The notes below the pieces were generated by a model. That model saw nothing but the letters and a program-made list of their open reading frames with translations. It was not told the origin of the DNA and did no database searches. The translations under genes and the position numbers were made by a program. A stretch of DNA of 64,000 bases from Fusobacterium sp. (GTDB lineage: Bacteria; Fusobacteriota; Fusobacteriia; Fusobacteriales; Fusobacteriaceae), in contig NZ_JAWDXO010000001.1 in the NCBI RefSeq assembly GCF_032477075.1, positions 186,001-250,000 of the forward strand, written 5' to 3'. This document shows, piece by piece, positions 16,619-24,528 of this stretch; the stretch's first letter is position 1; the number at the start of each line of letters is the position of its first letter.

Positions 16619-17263
16619 GTGGGAGAAGAGAATTTTCAAACCGCATCTGATATAGCTTATAGAATAATTTCGCAAAAAATTCTGGATGGTGAGTTTTTTC
16701 CTGGAATGAAATTATCAAGAAGAAAAATGGCTGAAACAGCTGGAGTTAGTGTAATACCAGTAATTGAAGCTTTAAAAAAATTAGAAGAAAATTATTTAGT
16801 TGAATCAAAACCTCAGTGGGGTTCTTATGTAATTATCCCCACTAAAGAAAAGATTATAGAAAATTACCAATTGAGAGAAGCAATAGAGTGCCAATCAGCA
16901 AGAATATTATCTAAAACTATGACTAAAGAACAGTATGAGCAACTCATGTTGATTGCTACTGAATTAGATACAATACCTTATACAGAAGAAACAGTTTTTG
17001 ACAGCAGAAATTCACATATATTATTTCATGCAAAACTTACAGAATTTACAGGAAATAGTTTATTGATAAATACTTTAAAAAAAATAAATATGTTTTGGAT
17101 TTTATGTAAAGCAATAGGAACAAATGCCCCCAAAGCTATTTATCCGAGATATTGGCATAGATATTTAATAGATACTATTGCAAAAGGAAATCCTGATGAA
17201 TCAGAAAAACTAATGAGAATGCATGTAAATGATTCATTAGATTTAATAATAGCAAATTTATAA
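16619..17263 (+). CDS. GntR family transcriptional regulator (FadR/FCD subgroup)
   Basis: The protein has an N-terminal winged helix (SRRKMAETAGVSVIPVIEALKK, split by the usual turn) and a C-terminal helical FCD ligand domain with His residues in SHILFHAKL, WHRYLID and MRMHVND that could bind a metal and an organic acid. AAAGGAG at 16604-16610 favours GTG16619 as start over the in-frame GTG at 16610, which lies within that site. It precedes a TRAP transporter and a hydroxyacid dehydrogenase, so an organic acid is the likely effector. Confidence 0.88.
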   Translation: MGEENFQTASDIAYRIISQKILDGEFFPGMKLSRRKMAETAGVSVIPVIEALKKLEENYLVESKPQWGSYVIIPTKEKIIENYQLREAIECQSARILSKTMTKEQYEQLMLIATELDTIPYTEETVFDSRNSHILFHAKLTEFTGNSLLINTLKKINMFWILCKAIGTNAPKAIYPRYWHRYLIDTIAKGNPDESEKLMRMHVNDSLDLIIANL

Positions 17264-17312
17264 AAAATTGTTAAATAAATATAATAGTTATTTTCTTTTG
17301 TTTTATCACAAG

Positions 17313-17322
17313 TGTTATAACA
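17313..17322. promoter_or_regulatory. Second TGTTATAACA operator, before the TAXI-TRAP genes
   Basis: This is identical to the palindrome at 16577-16586 and shares flanking bases (CAGTTAT against CAGTAAT). It sits 35 bases upstream of the TAXI start, where a repressor would block transcription. Confidence 0.6.
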
Positions 17323-17356
17323 GTTATATTACAAAAATAAAAAATGGAGGTATTTT

Positions 17357-18337
17357 ATGAAGAACTTTAAAATTTCAAAGGTTATTGGTAGCTTTATCTT
17401 GTTATTATTATTAGGAATTTCTACATATGCAGCTGGAGTAAAATATATTTCTATTGCAACTTCAAGCGCAGGGGGAGCTTTTTCTATCATAGGAACAGCA
17501 ATGTCTGATATTATAAATAAAAATGATCCAAATATTTCTGCGAATATAGAAATAACTGGAGGTTCTTCAGAAAATATTTTGCTGGCTAGAAATAAGAATG
17601 TAGAATTGGCTATGACTGCATCAGATGTATTAGCTCTTGCATTAGAAGGAAAAGGAAGTTTTGAAGGTAAAAAAATAGAAAAAGATGATTTAAGAGGTGT
17701 AATGGGTGGACATATGACAACATTACAAGTATATACATTAAGAGATGGGAAAATAAAAAGCATTAAAGATCTAAAAGGAAAAAAAGTAGCTGTGGGACCT
17801 GCAGGAAGTGTAGCTGGAGATGCAATGAAAACAATAATGGATGTTTATGGATATGAGATAAACAAAGACTGGAAACCAGAATATTTATCTCATAGTGATG
17901 GAGCGGAAGCCTTAACTGATGGAAATGTAGATGCAGTATGTATAATGAGTACTTTACCTGCTTCTCCAGTTACAACAGCATCAGCCTCAAAACCTATTCG
18001 TTTGTTAGGACTAGAAAAAGAATATTTTGATAAAATAATGGCAGAATGTCCATATTATATTCCTGCTAAAATAAATGCTAATGTATACAATGGGCAAAGT
18101 GAAGAAGTAGAATATACTTTTGGAAGTGCAAGTGTTTTAATAACTTATAAAGATATGCCGGAAGAAGATATTTATAATATGGCAAAGGCTCTTTTTGAAA
18201 ATAATGATTTATTAGTAGCTGCTTATCCTCAATGTAATGAATGGAATATTGAAAATGCTACTAGAGGGTTAGAAGGATTAATAGAAATGCATCCAGGAGT
18301 TATAAGATACTTAAAAGAAAAAGGGGTTATGAATTAA
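17357..18337 (+). CDS. TAXI family TRAP transporter solute-binding protein
   Basis: An N-terminal signal peptide (to about residue 24) precedes a periplasmic binding protein with TAXI-family stretches: ISIATSSAGGAFSIIGTAM, ITGGSSENI, GKKVAVGPAGS and DAVCIMSTLPASP. TAXI proteins bind small organic acids such as glutamate or 2-oxoglutarate and hand them to a fused TRAP permease, here the next gene, 17 bases away. Length (326 residues) is normal. Confidence 0.92.
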   Translation: MKNFKISKVIGSFILLLLLGISTYAAGVKYISIATSSAGGAFSIIGTAMSDIINKNDPNISANIEITGGSSENILLARNKNVELAMTASDVLALALEGKGSFEGKKIEKDDLRGVMGGHMTTLQVYTLRDGKIKSIKDLKGKKVAVGPAGSVAGDAMKTIMDVYGYEINKDWKPEYLSHSDGAEALTDGNVDAVCIMSTLPASPVTTASASKPIRLLGLEKEYFDKIMAECPYYIPAKINANVYNGQSEEVEYTFGSASVLITYKDMPEEDIYNMAKALFENNDLLVAAYPQCNEWNIENATRGLEGLIEMHPGVIRYLKEKGVMN

Positions 18338-18354
18338 GATAAAAGGAGTGTAAA

Positions 18355-20241
18355 ATGGAGGGGAAAAGTAAAAATAATCAACTTAGTAAAAATATATTTT
18401 TTATAATAGGGTTGGCATTAGCATTATTTCATATATATACTTCATATTTTGGAGCATTACCATCATATCAGCATAGAGTGGTGCATCTAGCACTTAGTAT
18501 GATGTTAGTACCATTGTGTTATAACTTTTTTAATATGAAGAATGAAAAAATAAAAAATATATTTTCTGTTGGAATAATTACTATAGTATCAATTATAGGA
18601 TTATATTCATATTCTATAGCAGATATTATGTGGAAATCAAGTGGAACTATGTCTAGTTTAGAAATTATTTTAGCAACAGTTCTTTTAGCTCTGTTACTTT
18701 TCTTTACATGGAAAACAGTTGGAGCAGCAATGCCTATAATAGCTATTTTATGCGTTTTATATGCATTGTTTGGACCTAATCTTCCTAGAAGTATTGCTCA
18801 CAGAGGATATACATGGATGAGAATTACAGAGGTTTTATTTAAAGGAACAAATGGAATATTTAGTACTCCTTTAGGAGTTTCGTCTATATATGTATCTATC
18901 TTTGTAATATTTGCTGGGATTCTTGAGGCTTCTGGAGCAGGAGATATATTTATAAGATTAACTCAAGCACTTCTTGGTGGATTTAGAGGTGGACCAGCAA
19001 AAGTTGCTGTAGTTGCCAGCAGCTTATTTGGAACAATTTCAGGAAGTGCTGTAGCGAATGTTGTAGGGACAGGATCTTTTACTATTCCATTGATGAAAAA
19101 AAGTGGATTTGATTCAGAATTTTCAGGTGCTGTAGAAACTGCCGCTTCCAGTGGAGGACAGCTTATGCCACCAGTTATGGGAGCAGCAGCCTTTATTATG
19201 GCTGATTATATTGGTTCTTATCAAGAAGTATTAACAGCTGCTATAATTCCAGCAATATTATTTTATGTAGCATTATTCATAATGATTGATTTAGAAGCAT
19301 TAAAAAAAGATTTGAGGGGACAAAAAAAAGAAGAATTGCCTAATTTTATGGAAGAATTAAAAAAGGGGTGGCTTTTACTTATGCCATTAGTTCTGTTAGT
19401 ATTTTTATTAGTTGGAGTAAGATATTCAGCACAGAAATCAGCTTTCTTTTCTATAATCTTTTTAATTATAATAATGCTGGTGTATCCAGGAAAGAAAAGA
19501 TCTATATCCGAAATATTACATCTTATTGCCAGTTCATCAAAAGGAATGATTAGTGTTGCTCTTACAACAGGTACAGCAGGGATAATAGTTGGAATGCTTA
19601 TGCTAACAGGAATAGGATATAAATTGTCTTCTCTTCTTATAAGTTTATCTCAAGGGAATGTTATGTTATTACTTATTCTTACTATGTTGACTTCTGTAAT
19701 ATTAGGAATGGGAATGCCTACATCAGCAGCTTATGTTTTATTGGCAACTTTGATTGTACCTGCTTTGGAAAATCTTGGAATAGCTAAAATTGCTGCTCAT
19801 TTCTTTGTATTTTACTTTGGTATTATGGCGAATGTCACTCCGCCAGTAGCAGTAGCAGCTTATACAGCAGCAGGGATTGCTAAAGGTGACGCTATGAAAA
19901 CAGGATTTGTAGCATGGCGTCTCAGTTTAGCTGGTTTTTTAATGCCTTTTATGTTTTGCATGAATCCAGCATTACTTGGAAAAGGAACAAATGGAGAAAT
20001 TCTTCTTGCTATAATAAGTGCTTTAATAGGTGCTTATGGTTTGGCAACAGCAGTTCAAAGATATTTTAAAGGAAATTTATCTTGGCCAAAAACAATAATT
20101 GTTCTTTTGGGGAGCATTTCTACAATGATGCCAGGAGTAAAATCGGATATATTTGGACTTATCTGTTTAGGAGCAATATATATTCTTCAAATAATAAAAT
20201 CTAAAAAGAGTTATAATGAGGGAGAAATAGATGTCATATAA
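18355..20241 (+). CDS. TRAP transporter fused 4TM/12TM permease
   Basis: The 628-residue protein contains a DctQ-like N-terminal part (four helices) and a DctM-like part with GTISGSAVANVVGTGSFTIP and the SSGGQLMPPVMGAAAF motif, the size and order of TAXI-associated fused permeases. It uses the sodium gradient to import the ligand bound by the TAXI protein. The gene overlaps the downstream dehydrogenase by 11 bases, a sign of translational coupling. Confidence 0.93.
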   Translation: MEGKSKNNQLSKNIFFIIGLALALFHIYTSYFGALPSYQHRVVHLALSMMLVPLCYNFFNMKNEKIKNIFSVGIITIVSIIGLYSYSIADIMWKSSGTMSSLEIILATVLLALLLFFTWKTVGAAMPIIAILCVLYALFGPNLPRSIAHRGYTWMRITEVLFKGTNGIFSTPLGVSSIYVSIFVIFAGILEASGAGDIFIRLTQALLGGFRGGPAKVAVVASSLFGTISGSAVANVVGTGSFTIPLMKKSGFDSEFSGAVETAASSGGQLMPPVMGAAAFIMADYIGSYQEVLTAAIIPAILFYVALFIMIDLEALKKDLRGQKKEELPNFMEELKKGWLLLMPLVLLVFLLVGVRYSAQKSAFFSIIFLIIIMLVYPGKKRSISEILHLIASSSKGMISVALTTGTAGIIVGMLMLTGIGYKLSSLLISLSQGNVMLLLILTMLTSVILGMGMPTSAAYVLLATLIVPALENLGIAKIAAHFFVFYFGIMANVTPPVAVAAYTAAGIAKGDAMKTGFVAWRLSLAGFLMPFMFCMNPALLGKGTNGEILLAIISALIGAYGLATAVQRYFKGNLSWPKTIIVLLGSISTMMPGVKSDIFGLICLGAIYILQIIKSKKSYNEGEIDVI

Positions 20242-21190
20242 AATATTGATACCACAAGCAGTGGCAAAAGAAGGAATTGAATTATTAAAAAGTTATGGAT
20301 TTGAAATAAAAAATGGCTCAGGAGCAAAAGAGGAAGATTTGATAAAAGATGTGGTAGATTGTGATGCAATTTTATTAAGAACAGCTCCTTGTACAGAAGC
20401 AGTACTGAAAGCTGGTAAAAAATTAAAAATTGTAGCAAGACATGGTGCTGGTTATAATAATGTTGATTTAGAAGCAGCAGCTAGATTTGGGATATGGGTA
20501 ACTAATGCCCCAGATTCTACTACTAATACAGTGGCAGAGTTTGTATTGGGGGCTATTCTAGCAATTTCTAAAAGAATATTTTTAATGAATAGAAAAATCA
20601 AAGAAGGAGATTTTTTCTATAAAAATACTCATAAAGGAATGGATTTAATTGGAAAAAAATTGGGAATAGTAGGTTTTGGACGTATAGGGAGAAGGGTAGC
20701 CCAAAAATCTTTTTATGGATTGGAAATGGAAATTCTTACATATGATCCTTATTTGAAAAAAGAAGATTGTCCTGATTATGTAACTATTTGTAATTGGGAA
20801 AACATATTTGAAGAAGCTGATATCATATCTTTACACATGCCGCTTATGAAAGAAAATATAGGTTGTATTGGGATAAAAGAATTTAGTAATATGAAGGAAT
20901 CTGCTTATCTTATAAACTGTGCTCGTGGTGAAGTAATAAATGAAAAAGAACTTATCTTAGCATTGAATGAAAAATTAATTGCTGGAGCATTTATAGATGT
21001 ATTTGAACAGGAACCTCCTGAAAATAATAATCCATTGCTTTCAATGGATAATGTAATTGTAACCCCTCATATGGCATCTAACACAGAAGAATGTATGATA
21101 CTCATGGCAGTACAGGCAGCTTCAGAAATTATAAAAGTTTTGTCAAATGAAAAACCAAGTTGGCCAGTGAATAATCCAATAATAAAATAA
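20231..21190 (+). CDS. D-isomer-specific 2-hydroxyacid dehydrogenase
   Basis: The Rossmann motif GIVGFGRIGRR and the catalytic set Arg (NCARGEVIN), Glu (FEQEPPE) and His (TPHMAS) place this 319-residue protein with 3-phosphoglycerate, glyoxylate and hydroxypyruvate dehydrogenases. It overlaps the TRAP permease, so its substrate is probably a 2-hydroxy or 2-keto acid taken up by that system. The exact substrate cannot be read from the sequence. The gene ends before a terminator at 21201. Confidence 0.9.
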   Translation: MSYKILIPQAVAKEGIELLKSYGFEIKNGSGAKEEDLIKDVVDCDAILLRTAPCTEAVLKAGKKLKIVARHGAGYNNVDLEAAARFGIWVTNAPDSTTNTVAEFVLGAILAISKRIFLMNRKIKEGDFFYKNTHKGMDLIGKKLGIVGFGRIGRRVAQKSFYGLEMEILTYDPYLKKEDCPDYVTICNWENIFEEADIISLHMPLMKENIGCIGIKEFSNMKESAYLINCARGEVINEKELILALNEKLIAGAFIDVFEQEPPENNNPLLSMDNVIVTPHMASNTEECMILMAVQAASEIIKVLSNEKPSWPVNNPIIK

Positions 21191-21200
21191 GTAATGAAAT

Positions 21201-21226
21201 ATGGATAGAGATAAGTCTCTATCCAT
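21201..21226 (+). terminator. Intrinsic terminator
   Basis: ATGGATAGAGA (21201-21211) pairs perfectly with TCTCTATCCAT (21216-21226) around TAAG; the following tract is T-rich but interrupted. Confidence 0.75.
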
Positions 21227-21423
21227 ATTTATATTACAGAATTTTTACTAATATTTTCTATAATTATTTTATTATTATGAATAAAAATAAAATTTAATGT
21301 ACTAATAAAGAAATTAAAAAATAGAAATAAAACATATTATAAAAAATGTATATTAAATTATATATTTATTATATTAGACTTTTAATAAATTAATATGCTA
21401 ATCTGTTGTTATATAAAATATTA

Positions 21424-21503
21424 TTAAAATGTTTTTAATAATTGTCAAAAAAAATAAAAAAGAATTATTTTTTTATTTTAGTTTATTATTAAAATGATTT
21501 TAA
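21424..21503. promoter_or_regulatory. Two related palindromes upstream of the hut operon
   Basis: TTAAAATGTTTTTAA (21424-21438) and TTAAAATGATTTTAA (21489-21503) are near-identical dyads 65 bases apart, each extended by TATTA on the left and AACAAT- or AATAAT-like sequence on the right. They look like a pair of operator sites, about six helical turns apart, in an otherwise AT-rich region of 456 bases without genes. Confidence 0.5.
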
Positions 21504-21546
21504 CAATAGAGAAAAAATTTTTACCAAAAACCTAGGTTTAAGTTTT

Positions 21547-21571
21547 ATTTTATGTCGCGATATCATAAAAT
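21547..21571. promoter_or_regulatory. Inverted repeat ATTTTATG-N9-CATAAAAT before hut promoter
   Basis: An 8-bp perfect inverted repeat surrounds TCGCGATAT. It is the only CG-containing spot in this AT-rich stretch and lies just upstream of the likely -35 box at 21583, so it is probably a regulator binding site for histidine utilisation. Confidence 0.5.
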
Positions 21572-21582
21572 AACAGGAAAAA

Positions 21583-21611
21583 TTGATATTTCATCAAGAT
21601 TATTCTAACAT
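21583..21611 (+). promoter_or_regulatory. Candidate sigma-70 promoter of the hut operon
   Basis: TTGATA (21583-21588) and TAACAT (21606-21611) are 17 bases apart and 36 bases before the transporter ATG. The boxes deviate from consensus, as expected for a regulated promoter. Confidence 0.4.
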
Positions 21612-21646
21612 GTAAAATAAAATTTTATAACTTAGGAGGTTTTTTT

Positions 21647-22945
21647 ATGCTGCTTAATCCAGTAATATTATCAGTTTTGACTATGATAATTCTTTGTTTA
21701 TTCAAATTAAATGTAATTTTTTCTATACTTATTGCAGCTTTAATAGCAGGAATAACTTCTGGGATTGGGATGCCTGGAACTATGAAGATTTTAATAAGTG
21801 GAATGGGAGGAAACTCTGAAACTGCACTCAGTTATCTCTTGCTTGGAACATTAGCAGTAGCTATAAACAGTACAGGAGTAGCAAGTATAATATCTAAAAA
21901 AATAGCAGGAATAGTAGGTGGAAGAAAACAGATTCTCCTTTTATTAATAGCAGGATTGGCTTGTTTTTCACAAAATCTTATACCAGTCCATATAGCATTT
22001 ATTCCTATATTGATTCCACCATTATTAAAGTTAATGAACAAGTTAAAGCTAGATAGAAGAGCAATGGCATGTTCATTGACATTTGGACTAAAAACTCCAT
22101 ATGTAGTTTTACCAGTAGGATTTGGATTGATATTTCATACAATAGTAAAAGATCAAATATCAGCCAATGGTTATAATATAGAACTCAGTGAAGTATGGAA
22201 ATCCACTTGGATATTAGGATTGGCTATGTTTATAGGAGTACTTACAGCAATATTTATCACTTATAGAAAAGATAGAGAATACAAAGATCTTCCTTTAAAA
22301 GGTATGGAAGAAGTAGAGAGTGAAAAGATGGAAAAGAAACACTGGATAACATTGATTGCAGCATTAACAGCTTTTGGGATACAGTTATATAGCGGCTCTC
22401 TTCCATTAGGAGCTTTAGCAGCCCTTGGAATAATGATAATTTTTAAAGTAATAAAATGGAATGAATTAGATAATGTTTTAAATGATGGCTTGCTTATAAT
22501 GGGATTGATAGCATTTATTATGCTTGTAGCAGCAGGATATGGAAGAGTAATTAGAGAAACAGGAGCTATAGAAACTCTTGTGACAGGAGTAGTTGGAATA
22601 TGTGGAGGAAGTAAAATAATTGCCTCTTTAGCAATGCTTATAGTAGGTCTTTTTATTACAATGGGAATTGGGACATCTTTTGGAACTGTACCTATACTTG
22701 CAACTATTTATGTTCCTCTTACAATAGAAATGGGATATTCTCCAGCTGCAATGATAGTTCTGATTACAGCAGCTTCCATAATAGGCGATGCAGGATCACC
22801 AGCTTCAGATTCAACATTGGGACCAACATCAGGATTAAATGCAGATGGGCAGCATGAACATATAAAAAATACTTGTATAGCAACGTTTATACATTTCTGT
22901 ATACCATTATTTATAGCAGGATTTATAGGAAGTTTAATATTTTAA
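21647..22945 (+). CDS. Na+/H+ antiporter-family transporter, probable histidine permease
   Basis: This 432-residue protein has 11-12 hydrophobic segments and the repeated-hairpin features of the ion transporter superfamily (PF13726/NhaC-like), with FSQNLIPVHIAFIPILIPP and GDAGSPASDSTLGPTSG near the C-terminus. It leads an operon with hutH, hutU and hutI, so uptake of histidine is the best inference. The gene has an AGGAGG ribosome binding site and is followed by hutH after 36 bases. Confidence 0.85.
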   Translation: MLLNPVILSVLTMIILCLFKLNVIFSILIAALIAGITSGIGMPGTMKILISGMGGNSETALSYLLLGTLAVAINSTGVASIISKKIAGIVGGRKQILLLLIAGLACFSQNLIPVHIAFIPILIPPLLKLMNKLKLDRRAMACSLTFGLKTPYVVLPVGFGLIFHTIVKDQISANGYNIELSEVWKSTWILGLAMFIGVLTAIFITYRKDREYKDLPLKGMEEVESEKMEKKHWITLIAALTAFGIQLYSGSLPLGALAALGIMIIFKVIKWNELDNVLNDGLLIMGLIAFIMLVAAGYGRVIRETGAIETLVTGVVGICGGSKIIASLAMLIVGLFITMGIGTSFGTVPILATIYVPLTIEMGYSPAAMIVLITAASIIGDAGSPASDSTLGPTSGLNADGQHEHIKNTCIATFIHFCIPLFIAGFIGSLIF

Positions 22946-22981
22946 AAAATAGATATAAAATAACTTAGGAGGCGATTTTTA

Positions 22982-24517
22982 ATGAGATTGAGAATAGGGG
23001 ACAGAAGACTTACATTAGAAGATCTGATTAATGTTACAAGAAAAGGTTATGAGGTAGTAATATCAGAAGAAGCATATAAAAGAGTAGCAGAAGCCAGAGC
23101 GCTTGTAGATAGATATGTAAAAGAAAAAAAGGTATCCTATGGAATTACTACAGGATTTGGAAAATTTTCAGATACAGTTATTTCAGAAGAAGAAACAGGA
23201 TTGCTTCAAAAAAATCTTATAATGAGTCATTCATGTGGTGTAGGAAACCCGCTTCCAGTAGATATGGCAAAGGGAATAATGCTTCTTAGAGTAGTAAATT
23301 TATCCAAAGGGCATTCAGGAGTAAGAAAAATAATTTTAGATACATTGGTAGATATGCTTAATAAGGATGTAACTCCATTTATTCCAGAAAAAGGATCATT
23401 AGGAGCTTCAGGAGATTTAGCCCCTTTATCACATATGGTATTGGTAATGTTAGGGATGGGAAAAGCTTATGTAAATGGAGAGCTTTTGAATGGGGCAGAA
23501 GCCATGAAAAAAGCTGGAGTATCTATTCTTGATGAACTTTCTTCTAAAGAAGGATTAGCACTTATTAATGGAACACAAGTAATGACATCAATTGGAGCTC
23601 ATGTAACATATGATGCAATTAATCTTATGAAACATCTGGATATTGCAGGAGCTCTTACAATGGAAGCTTTAAATGGAATAACTTGTGCATTTGATCCTAG
23701 AGTTCATGAAGTGAGAGGGCATCAAGGTCAGATAAAAACAGCTGAAAATTTCAGAAATATCCTTAAAGAAAGTAAATGTACAACTAGACAGGGAGAAATG
23801 AGAACACAGGATCCATATACATTGAGATGCATTCCGCAAATACATGGAGCAAGTAAGGATGCACTTGAATTTATAAGAGAGAAAGTTGAAATAGAAATGG
23901 ATGCAGTAACTGATAATCCAATAATTTTCTGTGATACAGATGATGTTATTTCAGGAGGAAATTTTCATGGACAGCCTATGGCACTTCCATTTGATTTTTT
24001 AGGAATAGCAATATCAGAAATGGCAAATGTTTCTGAAAGAAGAATAGAAAGACTTGTAAATCCAAGCTTAAATTGTGGGCTTCCAGCATTTTTAGTTGAA
24101 AATGGAGGAGTTAATTCTGGATTTATGATAGTTCAATATAGTGCAGCTTCTCTTGTATCAGAAAATAAAGTTTTAGCTCATCCTGCTTCAGTAGATTCTA
24201 TACCATCTTCAGCAAATCAAGAAGATCATGTATCTATGGGAACTATAGCAGCCAGAAAAGCAGGAGAGATATTAAAAAATGCAAGAAAAGTAATAGCTAT
24301 GGAAATTTTGTCAGCTTGTCAGGGAATAGACCTTAAAAAAATAAATAAAAATCTTGGACTTGGAACTGAAAAAGCATATACAGCAGTAAGAGAAGTAGTA
24401 TCATATTATGATAAAGACAGGGTTATGAATATTGATATCAACACTGTAGAAGCATTAATAGAAAAAAACAGTATAGTTGAAAATGTAGAAAAAGTTATTG
24501 GAGAATTAAAAATATAG
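22982..24517 (+). CDS. hutH: Histidine ammonia-lyase
   Basis: The enzyme deaminates L-histidine to urocanate. The MIO prosthetic group would form from Ala142-Ser143-Gly144 in GSLGASGDLAPLSH, and Tyr53 lies in YGITTGFG. Other family signatures include QDPYTLRCIPQIHGA and SSANQEDHVSMG. The 511-residue length is typical. It is the first enzyme gene of the operon, preceded by TTAGGAGG and followed 11 bases later by hutU. Confidence 0.97.
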   Translation: MRLRIGDRRLTLEDLINVTRKGYEVVISEEAYKRVAEARALVDRYVKEKKVSYGITTGFGKFSDTVISEEETGLLQKNLIMSHSCGVGNPLPVDMAKGIMLLRVVNLSKGHSGVRKIILDTLVDMLNKDVTPFIPEKGSLGASGDLAPLSHMVLVMLGMGKAYVNGELLNGAEAMKKAGVSILDELSSKEGLALINGTQVMTSIGAHVTYDAINLMKHLDIAGALTMEALNGITCAFDPRVHEVRGHQGQIKTAENFRNILKESKCTTRQGEMRTQDPYTLRCIPQIHGASKDALEFIREKVEIEMDAVTDNPIIFCDTDDVISGGNFHGQPMALPFDFLGIAISEMANVSERRIERLVNPSLNCGLPAFLVENGGVNSGFMIVQYSAASLVSENKVLAHPASVDSIPSSANQEDHVSMGTIAARKAGEILKNARKVIAMEILSACQGIDLKKINKNLGLGTEKAYTAVREVVSYYDKDRVMNIDINTVEALIEKNSIVENVEKVIGELKI

Positions 24518-24528
24518 GGGGATATAAA

